From Parapristionchus giblindavisi (taxonomy: Eukaryota; Nematoda; Chromadorea; Rhabditida; Diplogasteridae), in contig CALSFV010000020.1 in the NCBI GenBank assembly GCA_943737045.1, positions 310,001 to 374,000 on the forward strand: a stretch of DNA of 64,000 nucleotides. Direction: 5' to 3'. Each line of letters opens with the position of its first letter. Positions within the stretch are counted from its first letter, which is position 1. Both the position numbers and the translations under genes were made by a program. The notes beneath the pieces were generated by a model. It did not search any database and was not told where the DNA came from. It saw nothing but the letters and a program-made list of their open reading frames with translations. Positions 1-10,700 of the stretch are shown in pieces.

Positions 1-245
1 ATCTTCTCTCAGTACTGTATCGTATTATGATACTGTATTTGTGATGAAGTCGAAAATTATGGATTTAATTATATATCTATTGTTTCAGACCGATTCTTTC
101 CAGAAGTATGAGGCATTCACGCATCATATTGATTGGTCTACAGCGATGTAAACTCCACAAGGTAATACAGTGAATTATTGATTGACCGATACCGAATAAA
201 TATGTTTATGTGTTGTTGTGATTGTATTCTTTGATCTTCTCTCAG

Positions 246-271
246 TACTGTATCGTATTATGATACTGTAT
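246..271 (+). repeat. Intramonomer inverted and direct repeat
   Basis: GTATC (250-254) and GATAC (262-266) form a 5-bp stem with a 7-nt loop. Overlapping this, TACTGTAT occurs twice (246-253 and 264-271), 18 bp apart. The element recurs in nearly every monomer. Many right-half copies change the loop to GTATAAT and the second TACTGTAT to TACTCTAT or TATTCTAT. It could be a protein-binding or replication-slippage element, but nothing in the sequence shows a role. Confidence 0.6.
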
Positions 272-276
272 TTGTG

Positions 277-384
277 ATGAAGACGAAAATAATGGATTTA
301 ATTATATATCTATTGTTTCAGACCGAGTCTTTCGAGAAGTATGAGGCCTTCGCTCCTCATATTGATTGGTCTACAGCGATGTAA
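277..384 (+). other. 35-codon reading frame within monomer (doubtful)
   Basis: An ATG at 277 opens a 35-codon frame ending at the TAA of the core. It begins MKTKIMDLIIYLLFQ, with a hydrophobic stretch, and runs straight through the acceptor-like site into the core peptide. Most monomers keep it. The same frame is closed upstream by TGA (232-234). Where TTTGATC is changed to TTAAATC the frame extends upstream and yields 60-75 codon open frames, whose first codon is TTG or GTG. Monomer lengths of 233, 227, 221 and 254 all leave remainder 2 on division by three, so frames never join across repeats. I treat this as unlikely to be a real gene. Confidence 0.25.
305..321 (+). promoter_or_regulatory. 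3' splice acceptor-like site
   Basis: ATATCTATTGTTTCAG is pyrimidine/AT-rich and ends in CAG immediately before the GC-richer core, as a 3' splice site would. In every variant I checked the AG is kept: TTTCAGACC (usual), TTTAAGACC (about 37,521, 40,421, 46,204, 47,850, 49,030), TTTCAGGCC (29,417, 32,616), TTTCAGTCC (about 43,203). No transcript data are available, so function is inferred only from resemblance. Confidence 0.45.
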
Positions 385-394
385 ACTCCACAAG
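322..394 (+). other. Exon-like GC-richer core of the monomer
   Basis: This 73-bp island has 34 G+C (47%), against 45 in the other 160 bp (28%). It is bounded by a CAG on the left and AAG|GTAATA on the right. In the frame set by ACC-GAG-TCT it reads 20 codons (TESFEKYEAFAPHIDWSTAM) and then TAA. The alternative monomer form reads TDSFQKYEAFTHHIDWSTAM, and a third has G at the second position. I do not recognise the peptide. The layout matches a last coding exon with stop codon, but eight monomers carry a premature TGA in this frame, so it need not be under coding constraint now. It could also be a chance property of the repeat. Confidence 0.5.
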
Positions 395-400
395 GTAATA
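392..400 (+). promoter_or_regulatory. 5' splice donor-like site
   Basis: AAG|GTAATA fits the general 5' splice-site pattern at the right edge of the core. The site varies more than the acceptor-like site. CAAAGTAAT keeps GT, CAAGGCAAT (many copies from 36.6 kb on) makes it GC, CAAGGAAAT (about 41,431, 50,052, 53,099) destroys it, and the 12-bp deletion of 221-bp monomers removes it entirely. This uneven conservation weakens the case that it is used. Confidence 0.35.
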
Positions 401-427
401 CAGTGAATTATTGATTGACCGATACCG

Positions 428-455
428 AATAAATATGTTTATGTGTTGTTGTGAT
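428..455 (+). promoter_or_regulatory. AATAAA plus GT-rich tract
   Basis: AATAAA at 428-433 lies 43 nt after the TAA of the core. It is followed within a few bases by TGTTTATGTGTTGTTGTG, a GT-rich stretch like the downstream element of a eukaryotic cleavage and polyadenylation site. The hexamer is followed by T, G or A in different monomers but is itself unchanged in all copies I inspected, including the inverted block, where it reads TTTATT. It could terminate read-through transcripts in every repeat. Confidence 0.45.
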
Positions 456-1084
456 TGTATTCTTTGATCTTCTCTCAGTACTGTATCGTATTATGATACT
501 GTATTTGTGATGAAGACGAAAATAATGGATTTAATTATTTATCTATTGTTTCAGACCGAGTCTTTCGAGAAGTATGAGGCCTTCGCTCCTCATATTGATT
601 GGTCTACAGCGATGTAAACTCCACAAGGTAATACAGTGAATTATTGATTGACCGATATCGAATAAAGATGTTTACCTGTTGTTGTGATTTTAATCTTTGA
701 TCTTTTCTCAGTACTGTATCGTATTATGATACTGTATTTGTGATGAAGACGAAAATAATGGATTTAATTATATATCTATTGTTTCAGACCGATTCTTTCC
801 AGAAGTATGAGGCCTTCACGCATCATATTGATTGGTCTACAGCGATGTAAACTCCACAAAGTAATACAGTGAATTATTGATTGACCGATATCGAATAAAG
901 ATGTTTACGTGTTGTTGTGATTTTAATCTTTGATCTTTTCTCAGTACTGTATCGTATTATGATACTGTATTTGTGATGAAGACGAAAATAATGAATTTAA
1001 TTATATATCTATTGTTTCAGACCGATTCTTTCCAGAAGTATGAGGCCTTCACGCATCATATTGATTGGTCTACAGCGATGTAAA

Positions 1085-1094
1085 CTCCAGTGAA
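1085..1094 (+). repeat. 12-bp deletion defining the 221-bp variant
   Basis: ACTCCA is joined to GTGAATT, so CAAGGTAATACA is missing. The lost bases include the donor-like site. The same deletion is present near 2501, 3421, 4574 and 7921 and nowhere later, so this variant is local to the first 8 kb and spread there as part of 920-bp multimers. Confidence 0.88.
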
Positions 1095-1295
1095 TTATTG
1101 ATTGACCGATACCGAATAAATATGTTTATGTGTTGATGTGATTGTATTCTTTGATCTTCTCTCAGTACTGTATCGTATTATGATACTGTATTTGTGATGA
1201 AGACGAAAATAATGGATTTAATTATATATCTATTGTTTCAGACCGATTCTTTCCAGAAGTATGAGGCCTTCACGCATCATATTGATTGGTCTACA

Positions 1296-1327
1296 GCGAT
1301 GTAAACTAGGTAATACAGTGAATTATT
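1296..1327 (+). repeat. 32-bp insertion defining the 265-bp variant
   Basis: GCGATGTAAACT joins AGGTAATACAG directly (the CCACA between them is missing), and then GCGATGTAAACTCCACAAGG begins again. This is a 37-bp partial duplication minus 5 bp. The second copy has the diagnostic AATGCAG instead of AATACAG. CTAGGTAAT marks the other copies at about 5030, 6693, 7424, 8386, 9806, 11470, 12433, 13397, 14128, 16491, 18155, 20755, 22651, 24083, 24833, 25099, 25829, 26327, 27292, 28255, 28754, 29717, 30448, 31180, 32418, 32917, 33648, 34379, 34878, 35650, 37095 and 39994. None lies to the right of 40 kb. It is usually followed in the next core by TTAAATC. Confidence 0.9.
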
Positions 1328-2134
1328 GCGATGTAAACTCCACAAGGTAATGCAGTGAATTAGTGATTGACCGATATCGAATAAAAATGTTTACGTGTTG
1401 TTGTGATTTTAATCTTAAATCTTCTCTCAGTACTGTATCGTATTATGATACTGTATTTGTGATGAAGTCGAAAATTATGGATTTAATTATATATCTATTG
1501 TTTCAGACCGATTCTTTCCAGAAGTATGAGGCATTCACGCATCATATTGATTGGTCTACAGCGATGTAAACTCCACAAGGTAATACAGTGAATTATTGAT
1601 TGACCGATACCGAATAAATATGTTTATGTGTTGTTGTGATTGTATTCTTTGATCTTCTCTCAGTACTGTATCGTATTATGATACTGTATTTGTGATGAAG
1701 TCGAAAATTATGGATTTAATTATATATCTATTGTTTCAGACCGATTCTTTCCAGAAGTATGAGGCATTCACGCATCATATTGATTGGTCTACAGCGATGT
1801 AAACTCCACAAGGTAATACAGTGAATTATTGATTGACCGATACCGAATAAATATGTTTATGTGTTGTTGTGATTGTATTCTTTGATCTTCTCTCAGTACT
1901 GTATCGTATTATGATACTGTATTTGTGATGAAGACGAAAATAATGGATTTAATTATATATCTATTGTTTCAGACCGAGTCTTTCGAGAAGTATGAGGCCT
2001 TCGCTCCTCATATTGATTGGTCTACAGCGATGTAAACTCCACAAGGTAATACAGTGAATTATTGATTGACCGATACCGAATAAATATGTTTATGTGTTGT
2101 TGTGATTGTATTCTTTGATCTTCTCTCAGTACTG

Positions 2135-4600
2135 TAGCGTATTATGATACTGTATTTGTGATGAAGACGAAAATAATGGATTTAATTATATATCTATTGT
2201 TTCAGACCGATTCTTTCCAGAAGTATGAGGCCTTCACGCATCATATTGATTGGTCTACAGCGATGTAAACTCCACAAAGTAATACAGTGAATTATTGATT
2301 GACCGATATCGAATAAAGATGTTTACGTGTTGTTGTGATTTTAATCTTTGATCTTTTCTCAGTACTGTATCGTATTATGATACTGTATTTGTGATGAAGA
2401 CGAAAATAATGGATTTAATTATATATCTATTGTTTCAGACCGATTCTTTCCAGAAGTATGAGGCCTTCACGCATCATATTGATTGGTCTACAGCGATGTA
2501 AACTCCAGTGAATTATTGATTGACCGATACCGAATAAATATGTTTATGTGTTGATGTGATTGTATTCTTTGATCTTCTCTCAGTACTGTATCGTATTATG
2601 ATACTGTATTTGTGATGAAGACGAAAATAATGGATTTAATTATATATCCATTGTTTCAGACCGAGTCTTTCGAGAAGTATGAGGCCTTCGCTCCTCATAT
2701 TGATTGGTCTACAGCGATGTAAACTCCACAAGGTAATACAGTGAATTATTGATTGACCGATATCGAATAAAGATGTTTACCTGTTGTTGTGATTTTAATC
2801 TTTGATCTTCTCTCAGTACTGTATCGTATTATGATACTGTATTTGTGATGAAGACGAAAATAATGGATTTAATTATATATCTATTGTTTCAGACCGATTC
2901 TTTCCAGAAGTATGAGGCCTTCACGCATCATATTGATTGGTCTACAGCGATGTAAACTCCACAAGGTAATACAGTGAATTATTGATTGACCGATACCGAA
3001 TAAATATGTTTATGTGTTGTTGTGATTGTATTCTTTGATCTTCTCTCAGTACTGTAGCGTATTATGATACTGTATTTGTGATGAAGACGAAAATAATGGA
3101 TTTAATTATATATCTATTGTTTCAGACCGATTCTTTCCAGAAGTATGAGGCCTTCACGCATCATATTGATTGGTCTACAGCGATGTAAACTCCACAAAGT
3201 AATACAGTGAATTATTGATTGACCGATATCGAATAAAGATGTTTACGTGTTGTTGTGATTTTAATCTTTGATCTTTTCTCAGTACTGTATCGTATTATGA
3301 TACTGTATTTGTGATGAAGACGAAAATAATGGATTTAATTATATATCTATTGTTTCAGACCGATTCTTTCCAGAAGTATGAGGCCTTCACGCATCATATT
3401 GATTGGTCTACAGCGATGTAAACTCCAGTGAATTATTGATTGACCGATACCGAATAAATATGTTTATGTGTTGATGTGATTGTATTCTTTGATCTTCTCT
3501 CAGTACTGTATCGTATTATGATACTGTATTTGTGATGAAGACGAAAATAATGGATTTAATTATATATCCATTGTTTCAGACCGAGTCTTTCGAGAAGTAT
3601 GAGGCCTTCGCTCCTCATATTGATTGGTCTACAGCGATGTAAACTCCACAAGGTAATACAGTGAATTATTGATTGACCGATATCGAATAAAGATGTTTAC
3701 CTGTTGTTGTGATTTTAATCTTTGATCTTCTCTCAGTACTGTATCGTATTATGATACTGTATTTGTGATGAAGACGAAAATAATGGATTTAATTATATAT
3801 CTATTGTTTCAGACCGAATCTTTCCAGAAGTATGAGGCCTTCACGCATCATATTGATTGGTCTACAGCGATGTAAACTCCACAAGGTAATACAGTGAATT
3901 ATTGATTGACCGATACCGAATAAATATGTTTATGTGTTGTTGTGATTGTATTCTTTGATCTTCTCTCAGTACTGTATCGTATTATGATACTGTATTTGTG
4001 ATGAAGACGAAAATAATGGATTTAATTATATATCTATTGTTTCAGACCGAGTCTTTTGAGAAGTATGAGGCCTTCGCTCCTCATATTGATTGGTCTACAG
4101 CGATGTAAACTCCACAAGGTAATACAGTGAATTATTGATTGACCGATACCGAATAAATATGTTTATGTGTTGTTGTGATTGTATTCTTTGATCTTCTCTC
4201 AGTACTGTAGCGTATTATGATACTGTATTTGTGATGAAGACGAAAATAATGGATTTAATTATATATCTATTGTTTCAGACCGATTCTTTCCAGAAGTATG
4301 AGGCCTTCACGCATCATATTGATTGGTCTACAGCGATGTAAACTCCACAAAGTAATACAGTGAATTATTGATTGACCGATATCGAATAAAGATGTTTACG
4401 TGTTGTTGTGATTTTAATCTTTGATCTTTTCTCAGTACTGTATCGTATTATGATACTGTATTTGTGATGAAGACGAAAATAATGGATTTAATTATATATC
4501 TATTGTTTCAGACCGATTCTTTCCAGAAGTATGAGGCCTTCACGCATCATATTGATTGGTCTACAGCGATGTAAACTCCAGTGAATTATTGATTGACCGA
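2135..4600 (+). repeat. 920-bp four-monomer multimer
   Basis: The rare CTGTAGCGTATT occurs at 2135, 3055 and 4208, and the 12-bp deletion at 2501, 3421 and 4574. Both give spacings of 920 and 1,153 bp. 920 equals three 233-bp monomers plus one of 221, and 1,153 is the same with one extra monomer. This is tandem amplification of a four-unit block followed by gain of one unit. Confidence 0.85.
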
Positions 4601-6097
4601 TACCGAATAAATATGTTTATGTGTTGATGTGATTGTATTCTTTGATCTTCTCTCAGTACTGTATCGTATTATGATACTGTATTTGTGATGAAGACGAAAA
4701 TAATGGATTTAATTATATATCCATTGTTTCAGACCGAGTCTTTCGAGAAGTATGAGGCCTTCGCTCCTCATATTGATTGGTCTACAGCGATGTAAACTCC
4801 ACAAGGTAATACAGTGAATTATTGATTGACCGATATCGAATAAAGATGTTTACCTGTTGTTGTGATTTTAATCTTTGATCTTCTCTCAGTACTGTATCGT
4901 ATTATGATACTGTATTTGTGATGAAGACGAAAATAATGGATTTAATTATATATCTATTGTTTCAGACCGATTCTTTCCAGAAGTATGAGGCCTTCACGCA
5001 TCATATTGATTGGTCTACAGCGATGTAAACTAGGTAATACAGTGAATTATTGCGATGTAAACTCCACAAGGTAATGCAGTGAATTATTGATTGACCGATA
5101 TCGAATAAAAATGTTTACGTGTTGTTGTGATTTTAATCTTAAATCTTCTCTCAGTACTGTATCGTATTATGATACTGTATTTGTGATGAAGACGAAAATA
5201 ATAGATTTAATTATATATCTATTGTTTCAGACCGATTCTTTCCAGAAGTATGAGGCATTCACGCATCATATTGATTGGTCTACAGCGATGTAAACTCCAC
5301 AAGGTAATACAGTGAATTATTGATTGACCGATACCGAATAAATATGTTTATGTGTTGTTGTGATTGTATTCTTTGATCTTCTCTCAGTACTGTATCGTAT
5401 TATGATACTGTATTTGTGATGAAGACGAAAATAATGGATTTAATTATATATCTATTGTTTCAGACCGAGTCTTTCGAGAAGTATGAGGCCTTCGCTCCTC
5501 ATATTGATTGGTCTACAGCGATGTAAACTCCACAAGGTAATACAGTGAATTATTGATTGACCGATATCGAATAAAGATGTTTACCTGTTGTTGTGATTTT
5601 AATCTTTGATCTTTTCTCAGTACTGTATCGTATTATGATACTGTATTTGTGATGAAGACGAAAATAATGGATTTAATTATATATCTATTGTTTCAGACCG
5701 ATTCTTTCCAGAAGTATGAGGCCTTCACGCATCATATTGATTGGTCTACAGCGATTTAAACTCCACAAGGTAATACAGTGAATTATTGATTGACCGATAC
5801 CGAATAAATATGTTTATGTGTTGTTGTGATTGTATTCTTTGATCTTCTCTCAGTACTGTATCGTATTATGATACTGTATTTGTGATGAAGACGAAAATAA
5901 TGGATTTAATTATTTATCTATTGTTTCAGACCGAGTCTTTCGAGAAGTATGAGGCCTTCGCTCCTCATATTGATTGGTCTACAGCGATGTAAACTCCACA
6001 AGGTAATACAGTGAATTATTGATTGACCGATACCGAATAAATATGTTTATGTGTTGTTGTGATTGTATTCTTTGATCTTCTCTCAGTACTGTAGCGT

Positions 6098-7740
6098 AGT
6101 ATGATACTGTATTTGTGATGAAGACGAAAATAATGGATTTAATTATATATCTATTGTTTCAGACCGATTCTTTCCAGAAGTATGAGGCCTTCACGCATCA
6201 TATTGATTGGTCTACAGCGATGTAAACTCCACAAAGTAATACAGTGAATTATTGATTGACCGATATCGAATAAAGATGTTTACGTGTTGTTGTGATTGTA
6301 TTCTTTGATCTTCTCTCAGTACTGTATCGTATTATGATACTGTATTTGTGATGAAGACGAAAATAATGGATTTAATTATATATCCATTGTTTCAGACCGA
6401 GTCTTTCGAGAAGTATGAGGCCTTCGCTCCTCATATTGATTGGTCTACAGCGATGTAAACTCCACAAGGTAATACAGTGAATTATTGATTGACCGATATC
6501 GAATAAAGATGTTTACCTTTTGTTGTGATTTTAATCTTTGATCTTTTCTCAGTACTGTATCGTATTATGATACTGTATTTGTGATGAAGACGAAAATAAT
6601 GGATTTAATTATATATCTATTGTTTCAGACCGATTCTTTCCAGAAGTATGAGGCCTTCACGCATCATATTGATTGGTCTACAGCGATGTAAACTAGGTAA
6701 TACAGTGAATTATTGCGATGTAAACTCCACAAGGTAATGCAGTGAATTATTGATTGACCGATACCGAATAAATATGTTTATGTGTTGTTGTGATTGTATT
6801 CTTTGATCTTCTCTCAGTACTGTAGCGTATTATGATACTGTATTTGTGATGAAGACGAAAATAATGGATTTAATTATATATCTATTGTTTCAGACCGATT
6901 CTTTCCAGAAGTATGAGGCCTTCACGCATCATATTGATTGGTCTACAGCGATGTAAACTCCACAAAGTAATACAGTGAATTATTGATTGACCGATATCGA
7001 ATAAAGATGTTTACGTGTTGTTGTGATTGTATTCTTTGATCTTCTCTCAGTACTGTATCGTATTATGATACTGTATTTGTGATGAAGACGAAAATAATGG
7101 ATTTAATTATATATCCATTGTTTCAGACCGAGTCTTTCGAGAAGTATGAGGCCTTCGCTCCTCATATTGATTGGTCTACAGCGATGTAAACTCCACAAGG
7201 TAATACAGTGAATTATTGATTGACCGATATCGAATAAAGATGTTTACCTTTTGTTGTGATTTTAATCTTTGATCTTTTCTCAGTACTGTATCGTATTATG
7301 ATACTGTATTTGTGATGAAGACGAAAATAATGGATTTAATTATATATCTATTGTTTCAGACCGATTCTTTCCAGAAGTATGAGGCCTTCACGCATCATAT
7401 TGATTGGTCTACAGCGATGTAAACTAGGTAATACAGTGAATTATTGCGATGTAAACTCCACAAGGTAATGCAGTGAATTATTGATTGACCGATACCGAAT
7501 AAATATGTTTATGTGTTGTTGTGATTGTATTCTTTGATCTTCTCTCAGTACTGTAGCGTATTATGATACTGTATTTGTGATGAAGACGAAAATAATGGAT
7601 TTAATTATATATCTATTGTTTCAGACCGATTCTTTCCAGAAGTATGAGGCCTTCACGCATCATATTGATTGGTCTACAGCGATGTAAACTCCACAAAGTA
7701 ATACAGTGAATTATTGATTGACCGATATCGAATAAAGATG
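6098..7740 (+). repeat. 731-bp three-monomer multimer
   Basis: The rare GTTTACCTTTTGTTG occurs at 6511 and 7242, and CACAAAGTAAT recurs with the same 731-bp step. 731 equals 265 + 233 + 233. About two and a quarter units are present before the pattern diverges near 7745. Confidence 0.8.
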
Positions 7741-10700
7741 TTTACGTGTTGTTGTGATTTTAATCTTTGATCTTTTCTCAGTACTGTATCGTATTATGAT
7801 ACTGTATTTGTGATGAAGACGAAAATAATGGATTTAATTATATATCTATTGTTTCAGACCGATTCTTTCCAGAAGTATGAGGCCTTCACGCATCATATTG
7901 ATTGGTCTACAGCGATGTAAACTCCAGTGAATTATTGATTGACCGATACCGAATAAATATGTTTATGTGTTGATGTGATTGTATTCTTTGATCTCCTCTC
8001 AGTACTGTATCGTATTATGATACTGTATTTGTGATGAAGACGAAAATAATGGATTTAATTATATATCCATTGTTTCAGACCGAGTCTTTCGAGAAGTATG
8101 AGGCCTTCGCTCCTCATATTGATTGGTCTACAGCGATGTAAACTCCACAAGGTAATACAGTGAATTATTGATTGACCGATATCGAATAAAGATGTTTACC
8201 TGTTGTTGTGATTTTAATCTTTGATCTTCTCTCAGTACTGTATCGTATTATGATACTGTATTTGTGATGAAGACGAAAATAATGGATTTAATTATATATC
8301 TATTGTTTCAGACCGATTCTTTCCAGAAGTATGAGGCCTTCACGCATCATATTGATTGGTCTACAGCGATGTAAACTAGGTAATACAGTGAATTATTGCG
8401 ATGTAAACTCCACAAGGTAATGCAGTGAATTATTGATTGACCGATATCGAATAAAAATGTTTACGTGTTGTTGTGATTTTAATCTTAAATCTTCTCTCAG
8501 TACTGTATCGTATTATGATACTGTATTTGTGATGAAGACGAAAATAATGGATTTAATTATATATCTATTGTTTCAGACCGATTCTTTCCAGAAGTATGAG
8601 GCATTCACGCATCATATTGATTGGTCTACAGCGATGTAAACTCCACAAGGTAATACAGTGAATTATTGATTGACCGATACCGAATAAATATGTTTATGTG
8701 TTGTTGTGATTGTATTCTTTGATCTTCTCTCAGTACTGTATCGTATTATGATACTGTATTTGTGATGAAGACGAAAATAATGGATTTAATTATATATCAA
8801 TTGTTTCAGACCGAGTCTTTCGAGAAGTATGAGGCCTTCGCTCCTCATATTGATTGGTCTACAGCGATGTAAACTCCACAAGGTAATACAGTGAATTATT
8901 GATTGACCGATATCGAATAAAGATGTTTACCTGTTGTTGTGATTTTAATCTTTGATCTTTTCTCAGTACTGTATCGTATTATGATACTGTATTTGTGATG
9001 AAGACGAAAATAATGGATTTAATTATATATCTATTGTTTCAGACCGATTCTTTCCAGAAGTATGAGGCCTTCACGCATCATATTGATTGGTCTACAGCGA
9101 TTTAAACTCCACAAGGTAATACAGTGAATTATTGATTGACCGATACCGAATAAATATGTTTATGTGTTGTTGTGATTGTATTCTTTGATCTTCTCTCAGT
9201 ACTGTATCGTATTATGATACTGTATTTGTGATGAAGACGAAAATAATGGATTTAATTATTTATCTATTGTTTCAGACCGAGTCTTTCGAGAAGTATGAGG
9301 CCTTCACGCATCATATTGATTGGTCTACAGCGATGTAAACTCCACAAAGTAATACAGTGAATTATTGATTGACCGATATCGAATAAAGATGTTTACGTGT
9401 TGTTGTGATTGTATTCTTTGATCTTCTCTCAGTACTGTATCGTATTATGATACTGTATTTGTGATGAAGACGAAAATAATGGATTTAATTATATATCCAT
9501 TGTTTCAGACCGAGTCTTTCGAGAAGTATGAGGCCTTCGCTCCTCATATTGATTGGTCTACAGCGATGTAAACTCCACAAGGTAATACAGTGAATTATTG
9601 ATTGACCGATATCGAATAAAGATGTTTACCTTTTGTTGTGATTTTAATCTTTGATCTTTTCTCAGTACTGTATCGTATTATGATACTGTATTTGTGATGA
9701 AGACGAAAATAATGGATTTAATTATATATCTATTGTTTCAGACCGATTCTTTCCAGAAGTATGAGGCGTTCACGCATCATATTGATTGGTCTACAGCGAT
9801 GTAAACTAGGTAATACAGTGAATTATTGCGATGTAAACTCCACAAGGTAATGCAGTGAATTATTGATTGACCGATATCGAATAAAAATGTTTACGTGTTG
9901 TTGTGATTTTAATCTTAAATCTTCTCTCAGTACTGTATCGTATTATGATACTGTATTTGTGATGAAGACGAAAATTATGGATTTAATTATATATCTATTG
10001 TTTCAGACCGATTCTTTCCAGAAGTATGAGGCATTCACGCATCATATTGATTGGTCTACAGCGATGTAAACTCCACAAGGTAATACAGTGAATTATTGAT
10101 TGACCGATACCGAATAAATATGTTTATGTGTTGTTGTGATTGTATTCTTTGATCTTCTCTCACTACTGTATCGTATTATGATACTGTATTTGTGATGAAG
10201 ACGAAAATATTGGATTTAATTATATATCTATTGTTTCAGACCGAGTCTTTCGAGAAGTATGAGGCCTTCGCTCCTCATATTGATTGGTCTACAGCGATGT
10301 AAACTCCACAAGGTAATACAGTGAATTATTGATTGACCGATATCGAATAAAGATGTTTACCTGTTGTTGTGATTTTAATCTTTGATCTTTTCTCAGTACT
10401 GTATCGTATTATGATACTGTATTTGTGATGAAGACGAAAATAATGGATTTAATTATACATCTATTGTTTCAGACCGATTCTTTCCAGAAGTATGAGGCCT
10501 TCACGCATCATATTGATTGGTCTACAGCGATGTAAACTCCACAAGGTAATACAGTGAATTATTGATTGACCGATACCGAATAAATATGTTTATGTGTTGT
10601 TGTGATTGTATTCTTTGATCTTCTCTCAGTACTGTATCGTATTATGATACTGTATTTGTGATGAAGACGAAAATAATGGATTTAATTATTTATCTATTGT

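Larger units (their letters stand above)
233..465 (+). repeat. Reference 233-bp monomer
   Basis: This copy is a good type example and is used here for internal coordinates. Order of parts: GATC and a CT-rich start (233-243); a short inverted/direct repeat (246-271); an ATG (277-279); AT-rich DNA with TATATA; a TTGTTTCAG acceptor-like site ending at 321; a GC-richer core (322-394) with TAA at 382-384; a GTAATA donor-like site from 395; AATAAA at 428-433; and a GT-rich tract at 437-455. Hand count gives 79 G+C in 233 (34%) and 8 CpG. Confidence 0.95.

Noticed and set aside
246..271. tRNA or structured RNA gene from the inverted repeat
   Set aside because: Only a 5-bp stem is present, with no cloverleaf, A/B boxes or other RNA-gene hallmarks.
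294..312. TATA-box promoter (AATTATATATCTATT)
   Set aside because: The motif is a simple AT run expected in 28% GC DNA, and no initiator or other promoter element accompanies it; a TATA match alone is not enough.
1296..1360. The 32-bp insertion as a small mobile element
   Set aside because: All its bases come from the adjoining monomer segment, so a partial duplication with a 5-bp deletion explains it without transposition.
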